Positions 47,384 through 56,857 of a stretch of DNA of 64,000 nt are shown here, one piece after another. The notes below the pieces were generated by a model. The model saw only the letters and a program-made list of their open reading frames with translations, was not told where the DNA came from and ran no database searches. Within the stretch, counting starts at the first letter, position 1. Every line of letters starts with the position of its first letter. The stretch covers positions 1 through 64,000 of the forward strand of contig CAOKFZ010000005.1 in the NCBI GenBank assembly GCA_948467875.1. Direction: 5' to 3'. The DNA comes from an uncultured Clostridium sp. (GTDB lineage Bacteria; Bacillota; Clostridia; TANB77; CAG-508). The translations under genes and the position numbers were made by a program.

Positions 47384-47409
47384 GAGACTTGCGCTGAATT
47401 TTGGAAGTC

Positions 47410-47423
47410 TTACAAATTTGTAA
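47410..47423 (+). promoter_or_regulatory. BceR-type operator 2
   Basis: TTACAAATTTGTAA, followed by GATTAAAGCAAAC; copy 1 has GATTGATGTAAGC. It lies upstream of bceA. Confidence 0.78.
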
Positions 47424-47503
47424 GATTAAAGCAAACTACTTCTATATGAAACGAGCTAGATTTAAGGTATACTTGATTTAGAAAGTATAAAGGAGTGATG
47501 ATT

Positions 47504-48272
47504 TTGAAGAAAATATTGAAAGTAGAGCAAATACAAAAGTATTATGGCAATCAGGATAATCTTACAAAAGCAATTGATGATATCAGTTTTGATGTGGAGG
47601 AAGGCGAATTTATTGGCATTATGGGAGCAAGCGGAAGCGGAAAAACCACGCTTTTGAATTGCATTTCCACTATTGATACTGTAAGTAGCCGGGCATATTT
47701 ATTTAGAAAATCAAGATATTACAGAAATTAGGGAGCAGGAAATTGCAAAATTTCGCAGAGAAAATTTAGGTTTTATTTTTCAAGATTTCAATTTGCTAGA
47801 CACGCTGACCATTGAGGAAAATATTGCTTTGATTTTGACAATTAATAAAGTTCCTGAAAATGAAATTGATGCAAAAATTTTAGAAATTGCGAAAAAACTA
47901 GGAATTGAAGAAATTTTGCAAAAATACCCATATCAAGTGTCTGGTGGACAAAAACAGAGATGTGCTGCTTGCCGCGCGATTGTTAATCAGCCGAAAATTA
48001 TTTTGGCAGACGAACCAACAGGAAGCCTAGACAGCAAAGCAGCAAGGCAGCTGTTGGAAATGATGGAAGACATGAACCAAAAGATGAAAGCAACAATTTT
48101 AATGGTAACACATGATCCATTTTCAGCAAGTTATTGCAAAAAAATTCTGTTTTTGAAAGACGGCAAAATTTTTAATAAAATTGAAAAAGGCGACCAGCCA
48201 AGAAAAGATTTTTACAATGAAATATTGGATGTGTTAGCTCTTCTTGGAGGTGATGCAAGAGATGTTAGGTAA
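47504..48272 (+). CDS. BceA-like ABC transporter ATPase, read with a +1 shift at CGG
   Basis: AAAGGAG sets a TTG start at 47504 (MKKILKVEQIQKYYGN); ATG 47498 is the alternative. Walker A is GASGSGKTTLLNCIST. The first frame ends soon after codon 63, which is CGG (47690-47692). The +1 reading gives SSGHIYLENQDITEIREQEI, the expected sequence, and continues through the Q-loop FIFQDFNLLDTLTIEENI, signature VSGGQKQRCAACRAI, Walker B IILADEPTGSLD and the H-loop MVTHD to TAA 48272. The joined length is 255 residues. It powers the BceB permease, whose gene overlaps, in antimicrobial-peptide sensing and resistance. Confidence 0.93.
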
Positions 48273-50289
48273 ATTATCTTTGAGAAACGCCAAAAGGCAA
48301 GCAAAAGATTATGTGATTTATTTTATGACAATTGTCATGGCAGTCGCACTCTTGTTTAGCTTCAATTCGATTGCTGCCTCAAGCGATATTGCGGAACTTT
48401 CTTCTAGCATGAAAAGTTTTTCAAAAGCCATTATGGGAATTAATCTTGTGGTTGTTTTTGTGATGGTTTGGCTCATTCATTATACGATGAAATTTATGCT
48501 AGAAAAAAGAAGCAAAGAATTTGGAACCTATCAAATTTTAGGAATTGAAAAAAAGGATATTGCAAATATATTTATAGCTGAAAATTTGCTGATAGGAATG
48601 ATTGCTTTTGTGGTAGGAAGCGTCGTTGGGACATTTATGTATCAAATTTTTACAAGCATTATTATGAATTTATTTGCGCAGCCTTACCAAATTTCCATTG
48701 CGTTTAGTTGGGAAGCTGTGAAAACAACGGCACTTTGCTTTTTTGGTATTTTTGCATTGGTGCTTTTTAAAGTGAGACGAAAAATCAAGAAAACGAAAGT
48801 CCATGATTTGTTGTATGCCGAAAAGCAAAACGAAAATAATCATATCCAAAATGCAAAAGGAAATGTTATATTATTTATGATTTCTGTGATTTTGTTGTTG
48901 GGTGGCTTGTGGGTTCTAAATCTGGATTATAGCAATCCTGTTCAAATGACTGGCAAAAATACAACGATTACCATTGTGTTATGGATTGTTGGAATTTACA
49001 TGTTTTATTTAAGCATTTCCAGTTTTATTGTCAAACGATATTTGGAAAATAGAACTAGAAAATACAAGAAAAACAATTTATTTTTGTATCGCAATTTGAC
49101 TTCTAAAATTAACACAATGAGCGCTACGCTTGGAACGATTGCAGTGCTATTTGCCTTTATTATGGTTGGTGGAAATGTGGCACTTTTGATGAATGGCATG
49201 ATGAACAACGAAATTGAAATGGGTTACCCTTTTGAAATTATGGTAAGTTCTGTGGATGGAGATTTTTCAAAATATAAGGAATATATTCAAAAAAATGCGA
49301 AAGTGCTTGATATGTACGAATATAGATTATATAACATACCGAAAACGAATTTGGAAAAAGGACTTGATGGAACGACATTTCAAGACAGATATGATATGGG
49401 ATATGAAAATGTTTTGGGACTAACAGACTATAATCACTTGAGAAAAATGTTAGGATATGATATAATATCCTTAGAAGAGAATGAGGCAATCATTCAGTGT
49501 ATGAAAACGGCAGAAAAACCATTTGAAGATTACATTCAGAAAAATAACAAAATCGAAATTGCCGAAAAACAAATGACAGTAAAAGATGTTCAGGGAGACC
49601 ATTTTGCACAAATTTCTTTTAATGGATACGTGTATTGCATTGTCGTTCCAGATAGCTTGTTAGAAGAAATTGCTGCTTTGGATTTTGAGGTTGAAGAATA
49701 TTATCCAGATGATTATAAATTGGTGGCAACAACACAAGAAACAACAACAGAGGAATTTTATCAAGGGCTGTCAGATTATATTTTGTATGACGAAGTAGAA
49801 AATACAGCTGAGATTGATGGCAAGGAACAAACTTATAAAATTAATATTCCATTAGGAAATGTTATGACAAAGGGCAACCGAACAAGCCAAGTAAAATCTT
49901 TTTACACCATGATATCATTTTTAGCATTTTATGTAGCACTGATTTTTGTCATGGCAACTGCCACAATTTTGGCGATTCAACAGTTAAGCGATTCAGAAAA
50001 ATACAAATATCGTTATGAATTATTGAAAAAACTAGGCATGGACGAATCTGAAATGAACCAAACGATTTTAAAACAAATTTTGTTTTATTTTGCATTGCCA
50101 ATGCTGATTCCGATTTTGCTTAGTATTCCAGCGGTTTTTATTGTGGCGCAAATATTCACAGTTGCAGTAACGATAGAAGAAATTTGGAGAAATATGGCAC
50201 TTGTTATTGGAATATTTATTTTTGTATATGGAATATATTTTGTAGCAACAAACATACAATTTGATAGGAATATAAATGGAAGTAGGTAA
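48262..50289 (+). CDS. BceB-like ABC transporter permease
   Basis: ATG 48262 (MLGKLSLRNAKRQAKDY) follows GGAGGTGATG and overlaps bceA by 11 bases. The 675 residues give about ten membrane helices in the FtsX-type plan: one, then three (MGINLVVVFVMVWLIHYTM, IAENLLIGMIAFVVGSVVG, ALCFFGIFALVLF), a middle group, a roughly 200-residue external domain after helix seven (MGYPFEIMVSSVDGDFSKYKE...), and a final set (MISFLAFYVALIFVMATATI, LMIPILLSIPAVFIVAQIF region). The large loop is the peptide-binding domain of BceB-type transporters. Confidence 0.94.
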   Translation: MLGKLSLRNAKRQAKDYVIYFMTIVMAVALLFSFNSIAASSDIAELSSSMKSFSKAIMGINLVVVFVMVWLIHYTMKFMLEKRSKEFGTYQILGIEKKDIANIFIAENLLIGMIAFVVGSVVGTFMYQIFTSIIMNLFAQPYQISIAFSWEAVKTTALCFFGIFALVLFKVRRKIKKTKVHDLLYAEKQNENNHIQNAKGNVILFMISVILLLGGLWVLNLDYSNPVQMTGKNTTITIVLWIVGIYMFYLSISSFIVKRYLENRTRKYKKNNLFLYRNLTSKINTMSATLGTIAVLFAFIMVGGNVALLMNGMMNNEIEMGYPFEIMVSSVDGDFSKYKEYIQKNAKVLDMYEYRLYNIPKTNLEKGLDGTTFQDRYDMGYENVLGLTDYNHLRKMLGYDIISLEENEAIIQCMKTAEKPFEDYIQKNNKIEIAEKQMTVKDVQGDHFAQISFNGYVYCIVVPDSLLEEIAALDFEVEEYYPDDYKLVATTQETTTEEFYQGLSDYILYDEVENTAEIDGKEQTYKINIPLGNVMTKGNRTSQVKSFYTMISFLAFYVALIFVMATATILAIQQLSDSEKYKYRYELLKKLGMDESEMNQTILKQILFYFALPMLIPILLSIPAVFIVAQIFTVAVTIEEIWRNMALVIGIFIFVYGIYFVATNIQFDRNINGSR

Positions 50290-50294
50290 GTAGT

Positions 50295-50885
50295 ATGAAG
50301 AAAATCTTTATTGTGCTAACACATACAGGGACGTTATTATCTAGAATGATAAAAACGTTCACGAAAGATGAATTTTCGCATAGTTCGATTGCACTTGATG
50401 TGGATTTAAAAGAAATGTATAGCTTTGGAAGGCTCAATCCGTACAATCCGTTTATGGGCGGATTTGTACATGAATACATAGACAAAGGCACATTTAAAAG
50501 ATTTTACAAAACACGCACCAAAGTATATGCCTTAGAAGTAACGGATGAGCAGTACGAAAATATGAAAAATAATATTCAAGAAATTCAAAGGAAAAGAGAA
50601 AATTATACTTTTAATGTATGGGGCTTGTTTGCCGCAGGAATTCATAAAAAAATCGGAAAAGAACATTCTTTTTATTGTGCAGAATTTGTGAAATATATTA
50701 TGGAGAGTTCGGGCATTCGAACAGGTTTGCCAGACATTGTCAAACCAGAAGATTTTAAAAATATGCAAGGCTTGCAGGAAATTTATGGTGGCATATTGAA
50801 AAAATATGCCACTCCAACTGTTAGTATGGCGGACCTAATTCGAGCCAATTTATTGCTTTACCGAAAAAAAGAAGGGATTATATAA
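50295..50885 (+). CDS. Permuted papain-fold hydrolase (YiiX/NlpC-P60-like)
   Basis: The 196 residues show the circularly permuted cysteine-protease order: IFIVLTHTGTLLSRMIK, the catalytic His in DEFSHSSIAL, and the nucleophile Cys in SFYCAEFVKYIMESSGI. Such proteins act on lipids or peptides at the envelope. It begins five bases after bceB and four bases before the next gene, so it is likely within the same stress operon. Confidence 0.83.
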   Translation: MKKIFIVLTHTGTLLSRMIKTFTKDEFSHSSIALDVDLKEMYSFGRLNPYNPFMGGFVHEYIDKGTFKRFYKTRTKVYALEVTDEQYENMKNNIQEIQRKRENYTFNVWGLFAAGIHKKIGKEHSFYCAEFVKYIMESSGIRTGLPDIVKPEDFKNMQGLQEIYGGILKKYATPTVSMADLIRANLLLYRKKEGII

Positions 50886-50888
50886 AGT

Positions 50889-51605
50889 ATGGACAAAGTA
50901 AAAATTTGGAAAAGAATTGTATCAGTAATTGTTGTCATTTTTATTCTTGGCATGATTGGCTATTTATTTCCGCTCATGAAAAACTTGTCTTCCTTAGAGG
51001 GACAAGTTGAATTTAAGCAAAAAGTGGAAAGCTCAGGAATGCTCGGTATGCTGACATTGTTTGGATTGCAAGTAGCACAAATTTTTCTCATTATCGTACC
51101 CGGAGAACCGCTTGAAATATTGGCAGGGATGTGTTATGGTGCCATTGGAGGAACAGTGTTCATCATGACATCTGCGTGCATTGTGACTATTATGATTTAT
51201 GGATTAGTGAGGAAATTTGGCAGAAGTTTTGTGTGCAATTTTTGCGAAGAAGAAAAAGTTAAGAAAATTGAAAATAGCAAACTGTTTCAAAATCCGAAAA
51301 AGATTGAAAAAATCATGCTAATTCTTTTTCTCATTCCGGGAACGCCCAAAGATTTATTAGTGTATGTGGCAGGACTGCTTCCCATTCAACCAATGCGATT
51401 TATCTTGATTTCTACATTTGCGCGTTTTCCGTCAGTCATTTCTTCGACACTCGCAGGAGCCAACTTAGCCATGGGAGATTGGAAAATGAGCTTGATATTG
51501 TATGCAGCAGTTCTCGTTTTAGTGGCAATTGTGATTATGATAATGAACAAATTGGATAAGGACAAGCTCACAAAAGACGTATTGAAAACCATGACAGAAA
51601 AATAA
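50889..51605 (+). CDS. TVP38/TMEM64 (DedA-like) membrane protein
   Basis: The 238 residues have about five membrane helices and the family core: LFGLQVAQIFLIIVPGEPLEILAGMCYGAIGGTVF, RKFGRSFV, MLILFLIPGTPKDLLVYVAGLLPIQPMRFILISTFARFPSVISSTLAGANLAMGDW. This superfamily includes lipid scramblases and undecaprenyl-phosphate carriers, which fits its place at the end of a cell-wall-antibiotic response operon. Confidence 0.92.
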   Translation: MDKVKIWKRIVSVIVVIFILGMIGYLFPLMKNLSSLEGQVEFKQKVESSGMLGMLTLFGLQVAQIFLIIVPGEPLEILAGMCYGAIGGTVFIMTSACIVTIMIYGLVRKFGRSFVCNFCEEEKVKKIENSKLFQNPKKIEKIMLILFLIPGTPKDLLVYVAGLLPIQPMRFILISTFARFPSVISSTLAGANLAMGDWKMSLILYAAVLVLVAIVIMIMNKLDKDKLTKDVLKTMTEK

Positions 51606-51615
51606 GGAGGGACTT

Positions 51616-51645
51616 TATAATATGACATCAAAATGTCATATTATA
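51616..51645. repeat. ATATGACAT palindrome, copy 3
   Basis: TATAATATGACAT, CAAA, ATGTCATATTATA, directly after the TVP38 gene; a terminator-like hairpin. Confidence 0.8.
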
Positions 51646-51689
51646 GAAAGATGTTTTTCAAATACAGTAAAATGAAGGAATACAACAAA

Positions 51690-51725
51690 AATAAAATATG
51701 ACATTTTAATGTCATATTTTATTTT
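51690..51725. repeat. ATATGACAT palindrome, copy 4, with T-run
   Basis: AAAATATGACAT, TTTA, ATGTCATATTTTATTTTTT, between convergent genes. It closely matches copy 1 at 3069 including flanking bases. Confidence 0.82.
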
Positions 51726-51932
51726 TTATGATTTAATGATTGTGAATAAATCTTGAGGTTCACATTCTAGTATATCGCAAAGTTTTTCAATATTTTCATA
51801 TTTTATAGAGTTCGTTTTTTGTTCAATCATATTATTAAAATTAGTATAACTTATACAATCAAGTTGATGAAATAACCAATATTTTGTTTTTCCTTTATCT
51901 TTTAGCATTTGTTTCACATTTAATAATACCAT
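51726..51932 (-). CDS. Cro/CI-type HTH regulator
   Basis: The 68 residues are a single HTH domain (MLKDKGKTKYWLFHQLDCISYTNFNNMIEQKTNSIKYENIEKLCDILECEPQDLF), of the small phage- or plasmid-type regulators. GGAG precedes the start. The target is unknown. Confidence 0.88.
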   Translation of the reverse strand: MVLLNVKQMLKDKGKTKYWLFHQLDCISYTNFNNMIEQKTNSIKYENIEKLCDILECEPQDLFTIIKS

Positions 51933-52086
51933 GTTTTTACTCCTTTTTTGTTAATATATAGGTAGTTTATATGAAAAATGAAATAAATATAACTTATTTA
52001 ATAATATACTATAAAAAAATAACTCACGAAAACATTGACAATCTATTTTTTTAATATTATAATCTATGAAAAAGGAGGAATAAAAA

Positions 52087-53365
52087 ATGAAAAAATCAAA
52101 CAAAAACATAGGGGGTAATGCACACATTGGTCCAAGAAAAAATACAGGTATCACACTGGTTGCGTTAGTTGTGACAATCATCGTTTTATTAATTTTAGCA
52201 GGTGTGTCAATTAATCTCATCGCACGGCAGCAATGGAATTTTAGGACGAGCCCAAAAGACAGTTGACATTACAAACATGGCAAAAATTAAAGAGGAAATT
52301 GAGCTCAAAATCGCAGAATTGCAAATGGATTATTACACAGAAAAAAACAATTTTGCAAACGTGAATGATTATGTGAAATCAGAATTGCAAAAAGGCGTAG
52401 AGCTTTCCAATGGAGCTGAAATTTCGTGCGATGAAAATGGCACTTTAACTTATGAAGGCTTAGAAATTGGAACATTCAATCCAGACGGAAGCGTAACAAT
52501 TGATGGCGAATTAAGTGGCAATCAAATAGTGCAAAAATATACAGTTTCGTACGACGCCAACGGCGGAATCGGAGATGTGCCTGCTAGCAAAAAATATGCA
52601 GCGGGAGAAAGTGTAAGTGTTGACTTTACGACAAAACCAACGAAAAAAGGAGCAAATTTTTTAGGTTGGGCAAGAACAGAAAATGCGACAGCACCAGAAT
52701 ACATAACTCCAGAGAGTTTTACCATGGGTGCACAAAATGTAACTTTGTATGCTGTGTGGGAAAATTTTGCAGCAGCAACAATTTCAGTAACAAATTATGG
52801 AGACAAAGTCAATTATAGTGCGAATGGCGTAAGTGATTGGCAAGTGTTTTTAAATGATGGAAGTAATGTTTATTTGATTTCAAGTGATTATGTGCCAAAT
52901 AGCGGAGTAACAGATAAACTTAGTAAAACTGGATCATATGCGGTATATGGAAGTAGTGGAGATGAATTGGTAAGTACTTTAGTAAATACAGAAGATTGGA
53001 GTGAATATGCGAAGGGATTTAACGGTGCAATAGCAATGGGGGGACCGACACTAGAGCAATTTTGGGCAAGTTATAATGGAAAGTATGGAACGAATTATTC
53101 AGCAGAATCTCAAGAACTAAGTAGTCACACTGGTTATAGTAACATTTTATATTTCCCTCATACATCTTCTTGGAATTCCATAGATGTTTATTGGTTAGCT
53201 TCATCGTATTCGAGCAATGCTAATAATGTGGAAGGTGTGGCTTATGACGGCAGCGTACGCAATCGCTGGTATGGTCATACAATTGTAGGCGTTCGTCCTC
53301 TTGTGAAATTACCTGCGAGTGCAAAAATGTCTTGGAATGGCGCTGCTTGGGATTTGTCAAATTAA
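52087..53365 (+). CDS. Prepilin-like protein with InlB-type repeat, read with a +1 shift at CGG
   Basis: ATG 52087 follows AAAGGAGG. A type IV prepilin-like start (RKNTGITLVALVVTIIVLLILAGVSINL) leads to codon 47, CGG (52225-52227). The 0 frame ends 14 codons later. The +1 frame gives IAGSNGILGRAQKTVDITNM, the sequence found in such clostridial proteins, and runs to 53365. The secreted part has a helical segment, a Listeria-Bacteroides (InlB B) repeat (YTVSYDANGGIGDVPAS...GANFLGWARTENA...NVTLYAVWE) and a C-terminal domain ending YWLASSYSSN...VRNRWYGHTIVGVRPLVKL. The joined length is 425 residues. It is probably a surface pseudopilin or adhesin. Confidence 0.88.
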
Positions 53366-53372
53366 ATCAATC

Positions 53373-53421
53373 AAAACACGAAACGTGAGAAATTTATGAA
53401 AAACACGTTTTGTGTTTTTTT
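53373..53421 (+). terminator. Terminator after the prepilin-like gene
   Basis: AAAACACGAAACGTG pairs with CACGTTTTGTGTT, followed by T7. Confidence 0.8.
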
Positions 53422-53477
53422 ATGTTTTTTGAAACTTTTTTGTTATAATAAAAGATAATATAGTAAAGGAGGCAAAT

Positions 53478-54008
53478 GTGGGAGCTCGAGTGGAAGAAAA
53501 AGATTTTGAAGAAATTTATGCACAAACGTATTTGAATACTTTTAAATTTATTACGATACATTGTTATAATATTATGGATTTGAATGACATTTTGCAAGAT
53601 ACTTATGTGGAATTTTATAAAATATTGCGCAAAAAGCAAGATTTGCAAATTGAGAATAGGCAGGCTTATATTAACGGAATTGCAAAAAATGTAATCAAAA
53701 GGTATGGTTGTAAAAAGAAATTGGTTTGTTTGGTAAATGATGAAAATGAGGATATTGATGTGACGGATACGTTTGATTTGGAGCAAAATTTTATGACTAA
53801 GCAAGATGCAGAAAAAGTCTGGGATTACATTAAAAGAAAGGATTTAATAACTGCGAAAGTGTTTTATTTGTATTTTGTTTTGGGGCTTAAAATTGCGGAA
53901 ATTGCGCAAGAATTGGAAGTTACAGAATCGAATGTGAAGAACAAGATTTATCGTACGCAAAAGGAAATTCGCAAACATTTGGGAAAGGATGTGATAGAAA
54001 ATGAGTAA
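53478..54008 (+). CDS. RNA polymerase sigma factor, ECF-like
   Basis: GTG 53478 follows AGGAGG. The 176 residues show region 2 (FEEIYAQTYLNTFKFITIHCYNIMDLNDILQDTYVEFYKIL, NRQAYINGIAKNVIKRY) and region 4 (KRKDLITAKVFYLYFVLGLKIAEIAQELEVTESNVKNKIYRTQKEIRKHL). It overlaps the DUF4179 gene by eight bases. No TGTAAC-type box was seen before it, unlike the other two sigma genes. Confidence 0.9.
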   Translation: MGARVEEKDFEEIYAQTYLNTFKFITIHCYNIMDLNDILQDTYVEFYKILRKKQDLQIENRQAYINGIAKNVIKRYGCKKKLVCLVNDENEDIDVTDTFDLEQNFMTKQDAEKVWDYIKRKDLITAKVFYLYFVLGLKIAEIAQELEVTESNVKNKIYRTQKEIRKHLGKDVIENE

Positions 54009-55173
54009 AGTTTGGAAGGAATACCTGGATGAAATTCACAATAGGGATATGAATTATGAGAAAATTCGTTTGAAAACGAAAGGAGTGAGTCATATGAGAA
54101 GAAAAATATTAAATGTGGCAGCAGTTTTTGTTGCGATTGTAGTGATCGGTGCGACTTCGAGCCAAATGTATGCTAAAATTAAATGGAATGTAGCGTTTGA
54201 AGAATACAAGAGTAGGCCAGTTGGCGAAGCAAAAGGCAATTTGGATGAGGTAAGAGAGTCTGATTATGCAGAAGTTTTGAATATGGATTATGTAACGCAA
54301 GATGGTGTGAGTGTAAAAGTGGATTCTATTTTGCTAACAGATGATTGTTTTGATGCTAATCTTAGTTTCAAATTTGCGGAGGAAAAGGAAGTAAATTCAC
54401 AAACTTTTCGCTATGGTTTTGCGGTTTATGATGAAAATAAGAATGTTTATGAAATTTTTTCTGCACTTGGTCTTACGATGCAAAAAGGAGACAGGGATAA
54501 TACAGTGCCATTTATATATGAAGAATTAGGCATAAAATATGATAAAAAGGATTTGTATTCGACGCAATTAAGTGACGGTGGCGGAACGGGTTTGGTTGAG
54601 GTGAATGAGCAAGATAGAACGATTAAGTCTAATATTAATATACGAGCAAGAGATAGTTTTCCAAAGAGTAAAAAAATCTATATTCGTGTATTTGATTTGG
54701 GTTATGATATGTATGACATGGATTCTGTTAACCCAGAAAAACATACAATTGACACAATTGAACATTTTGAAATTACAGATGCAAAATGGATTTTTGAGAT
54801 TGATGTGCCAGATAAATTTTATGAAAGAAATACGTTTGAGTTAAAATTGGCTGACGAAATTCCAGATTTTGAATTAGAAAAAGCCACACTTACTGAAACA
54901 AGTTTGGTATTGCGTTTTCAATCAAAAGCGTATCGAGATATGATTACAGCAGGAAAAGATTTTGAGGGGAATTTTGGAGAGGCGATGACGACTATGTTAA
55001 ACATCACAGATGGCGAAGGCAAAGTTTACCAAGATGTAGCTGGCGGAACGAGTGGCGAAGAAGGTTATAAAATAACACTGGATGCAGGTAAGAAGGATTT
55101 GGAGAAAAAATTATTTGTAAATTTCACTGTAAATGGCAAGAAATATACAAGTGAATTGGTAGCAAAAGATTAA
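54001..55173 (+). CDS. DUF4179-type membrane anti-sigma protein
   Basis: The 390 residues comprise a short cytoplasmic segment (KVWKEYLDEIHNRDMNYEKIRLKTK), one membrane helix (ILNVAAVFVAIVVIGATSSQMYA) and a large external beta-rich domain (VTQDGVSVKVDSILLTDDCFDANLSFKF, FEIDVPDKFYERNTFEL). This is the DUF4179 plan, found next to ECF sigma genes. It presumably restrains the upstream sigma factor. A strong terminator follows. Confidence 0.87.
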   Translation: MSKVWKEYLDEIHNRDMNYEKIRLKTKGVSHMRRKILNVAAVFVAIVVIGATSSQMYAKIKWNVAFEEYKSRPVGEAKGNLDEVRESDYAEVLNMDYVTQDGVSVKVDSILLTDDCFDANLSFKFAEEKEVNSQTFRYGFAVYDENKNVYEIFSALGLTMQKGDRDNTVPFIYEELGIKYDKKDLYSTQLSDGGGTGLVEVNEQDRTIKSNINIRARDSFPKSKKIYIRVFDLGYDMYDMDSVNPEKHTIDTIEHFEITDAKWIFEIDVPDKFYERNTFELKLADEIPDFELEKATLTETSLVLRFQSKAYRDMITAGKDFEGNFGEAMTTMLNITDGEGKVYQDVAGGTSGEEGYKITLDAGKKDLEKKLFVNFTVNGKKYTSELVAKD

Positions 55174-55180
55174 TAAAATA

Positions 55181-55216
55181 AGGGGCTGTAAAATAGAATA
55201 TTTTACAGCCCCTTAA
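55181..55216. terminator. Strong bidirectional terminator
   Basis: AGGGGCTGTAAAAT/ATTTTACAGCCCCT, a 14-pair stem, between the convergent DUF4179 and radical SAM genes. The CTGTAAAA arm recalls the element at 42258. Confidence 0.85.
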
Positions 55217-55251
55217 AAAATGCTAAAGATTAAAATTAAAATCTTAATTTT

Positions 55252-56643
55252 TTACTCATAATCACGCCATGTGATAGGTTTTTCTATTTTCTCCCATGTA
55301 TATACTATTTTTTCAAAAGGCATGTTGATGGGAAGAAGATTTGTTTCTTGGTTTTCTTTATCAAGTTTTATTTTCTCTTTGATCCATTTTCTGGAATTAC
55401 GCTTTTTTCCCCATATAAAATAATGCCTTATATAAAGAGATGGATGAAGTTTTGTATAAGCATATTTTTTCTTCAGCCTACGTAACTGTTTTAATAGTAT
55501 CTGCAAATGATATTCTCTTAAACTTTCGCTCATTTGTGGATACTGATTTAGTGGCGTACGTGGCGAATGAATATAATAATTCAGATGGATATAGTCTGGC
55601 CATATTTTGTGAAGCAAGTCTGCTAGCAAATACATATCTTCTATGGTTTCTGTCGGAAGCCCAACCATAATAGTGCTTTCAATGATAAGTTTTGGATTGG
55701 CGTTTCGCAATGCTGTACAAACATTAATTGCTTGCTGGCAAGTATGCTTTTTACCTACAAATTTCAGAAGTCTATCACTGCCGACTTCTGGATTTAATCC
55801 AATCCTTGTTAGCTTATTTGCTTGACAAAGGGCATCCTGTATTTCTGGCGTAATCTCTCCAATGCACATTCCAATGTCAATGGTAATAGATTTTACAGCT
55901 GAATAAGAATTAATTAATGCAATAATCCTGTGAAGCATAGGCCTTCCATATAAGTCGATTCCATATTCGGTTAAATTTTCTGCTCGCAGACTAATATGCC
56001 TCATTTTTTGGGGTTCATTTTCTTGGTACCAATCAAGCTGTTTTTTTATGAAAGTAAATTTCTGACTTTCATAACGGATATACATATAAGACCGCCGACA
56101 AAAGGCGCATGTATTGTTGCATCCATCAACTGGCCATATATTTAGCTGATCCCAATAATCATCATACACGACATACTGCTCTTTCATATCTGGAAAACCA
56201 AAACGTTTTCCCAGATATTCGGCGTAATGGTCACCAACAAAAGTAATGTTGCTGATTTCGCCATTTAAAAGTTTTTCAGCATTTGCTGCTTTGCCGACAA
56301 CAATGATTTCAGCACCTTCTTTACGACAAGATGCAATTTTTCTTAAGTCATTGCATACTACATCAGACATATCATCGCATCGTGCATAAGGATGTGTATA
56401 AAGAAGATAGTCAGCTTCTTTATAGCGAACTTGCTTTTCCAGCAATGGAATGATTGGCATATGAGAAACTAAAAGTTCCCGATAGCATTCTGCAATTGCA
56501 TTATGCTGAAATGCTATTGCATTTATTTTCGGACCTTCTACTTCATCAGCCAAATAGTACTTATTTGGAAGGCATGTCACTTTTTCTTCTTTCCGTTTAA
56601 TTTCATATTTTGTGTAGCGTGAGTAATATTCACTTCTAGTCAT
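55252..56643 (-). CDS. Radical SAM protein of MiaB-like plan, probably transferred
   Basis: ATG 56643 follows GGAGG. The 463 residues have an N-terminal UPF0004-like domain (AEIIVVGKAANAEKLL, FVGDHYAEYLGKRFGF) and a radical SAM core with WPVDGCNNTCAFCRRSY (CxxxCxxC cluster ligands), MRHISLRAENLTEYGIDLYG, DIGMCIGEITPEI, LTRIGLNPEVGSDRLLK and STIMVGLPTETIEDMYLLADLL. There is no TRAM domain, so it is not a standard MiaB or RimO. It reads CGG CGG as Arg-Arg right after the cluster motif. Its base use is less AT-biased, and it borders gene debris and a transposase, all suggesting recent arrival. Confidence 0.82.
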   Translation of the reverse strand: MTRSEYYSRYTKYEIKRKEEKVTCLPNKYYLADEVEGPKINAIAFQHNAIAECYRELLVSHMPIIPLLEKQVRYKEADYLLYTHPYARCDDMSDVVCNDLRKIASCRKEGAEIIVVGKAANAEKLLNGEISNITFVGDHYAEYLGKRFGFPDMKEQYVVYDDYWDQLNIWPVDGCNNTCAFCRRSYMYIRYESQKFTFIKKQLDWYQENEPQKMRHISLRAENLTEYGIDLYGRPMLHRIIALINSYSAVKSITIDIGMCIGEITPEIQDALCQANKLTRIGLNPEVGSDRLLKFVGKKHTCQQAINVCTALRNANPKLIIESTIMVGLPTETIEDMYLLADLLHKIWPDYIHLNYYIHSPRTPLNQYPQMSESLREYHLQILLKQLRRLKKKYAYTKLHPSLYIRHYFIWGKKRNSRKWIKEKIKLDKENQETNLLPINMPFEKIVYTWEKIEKPITWRDYE

Positions 56644-56857
56644 AAATTATTTCCTCCTTAAATTTTTTGAGTAAATTGATAGATAGGATTATACCTGATA
56701 AACTTAATTATAACATTAATTTACATAATTGTCAACTTTTTGCAATCCAAACGAAAAACAGCTCTATTCATGAGATAAAGCTGGTTTTTGCTTACTATTT
56801 AGTTAACAGGTTGCCAGCATAAAAGAAAAAGAAAAGGTTCTTTTGCAGTTGCCATAA

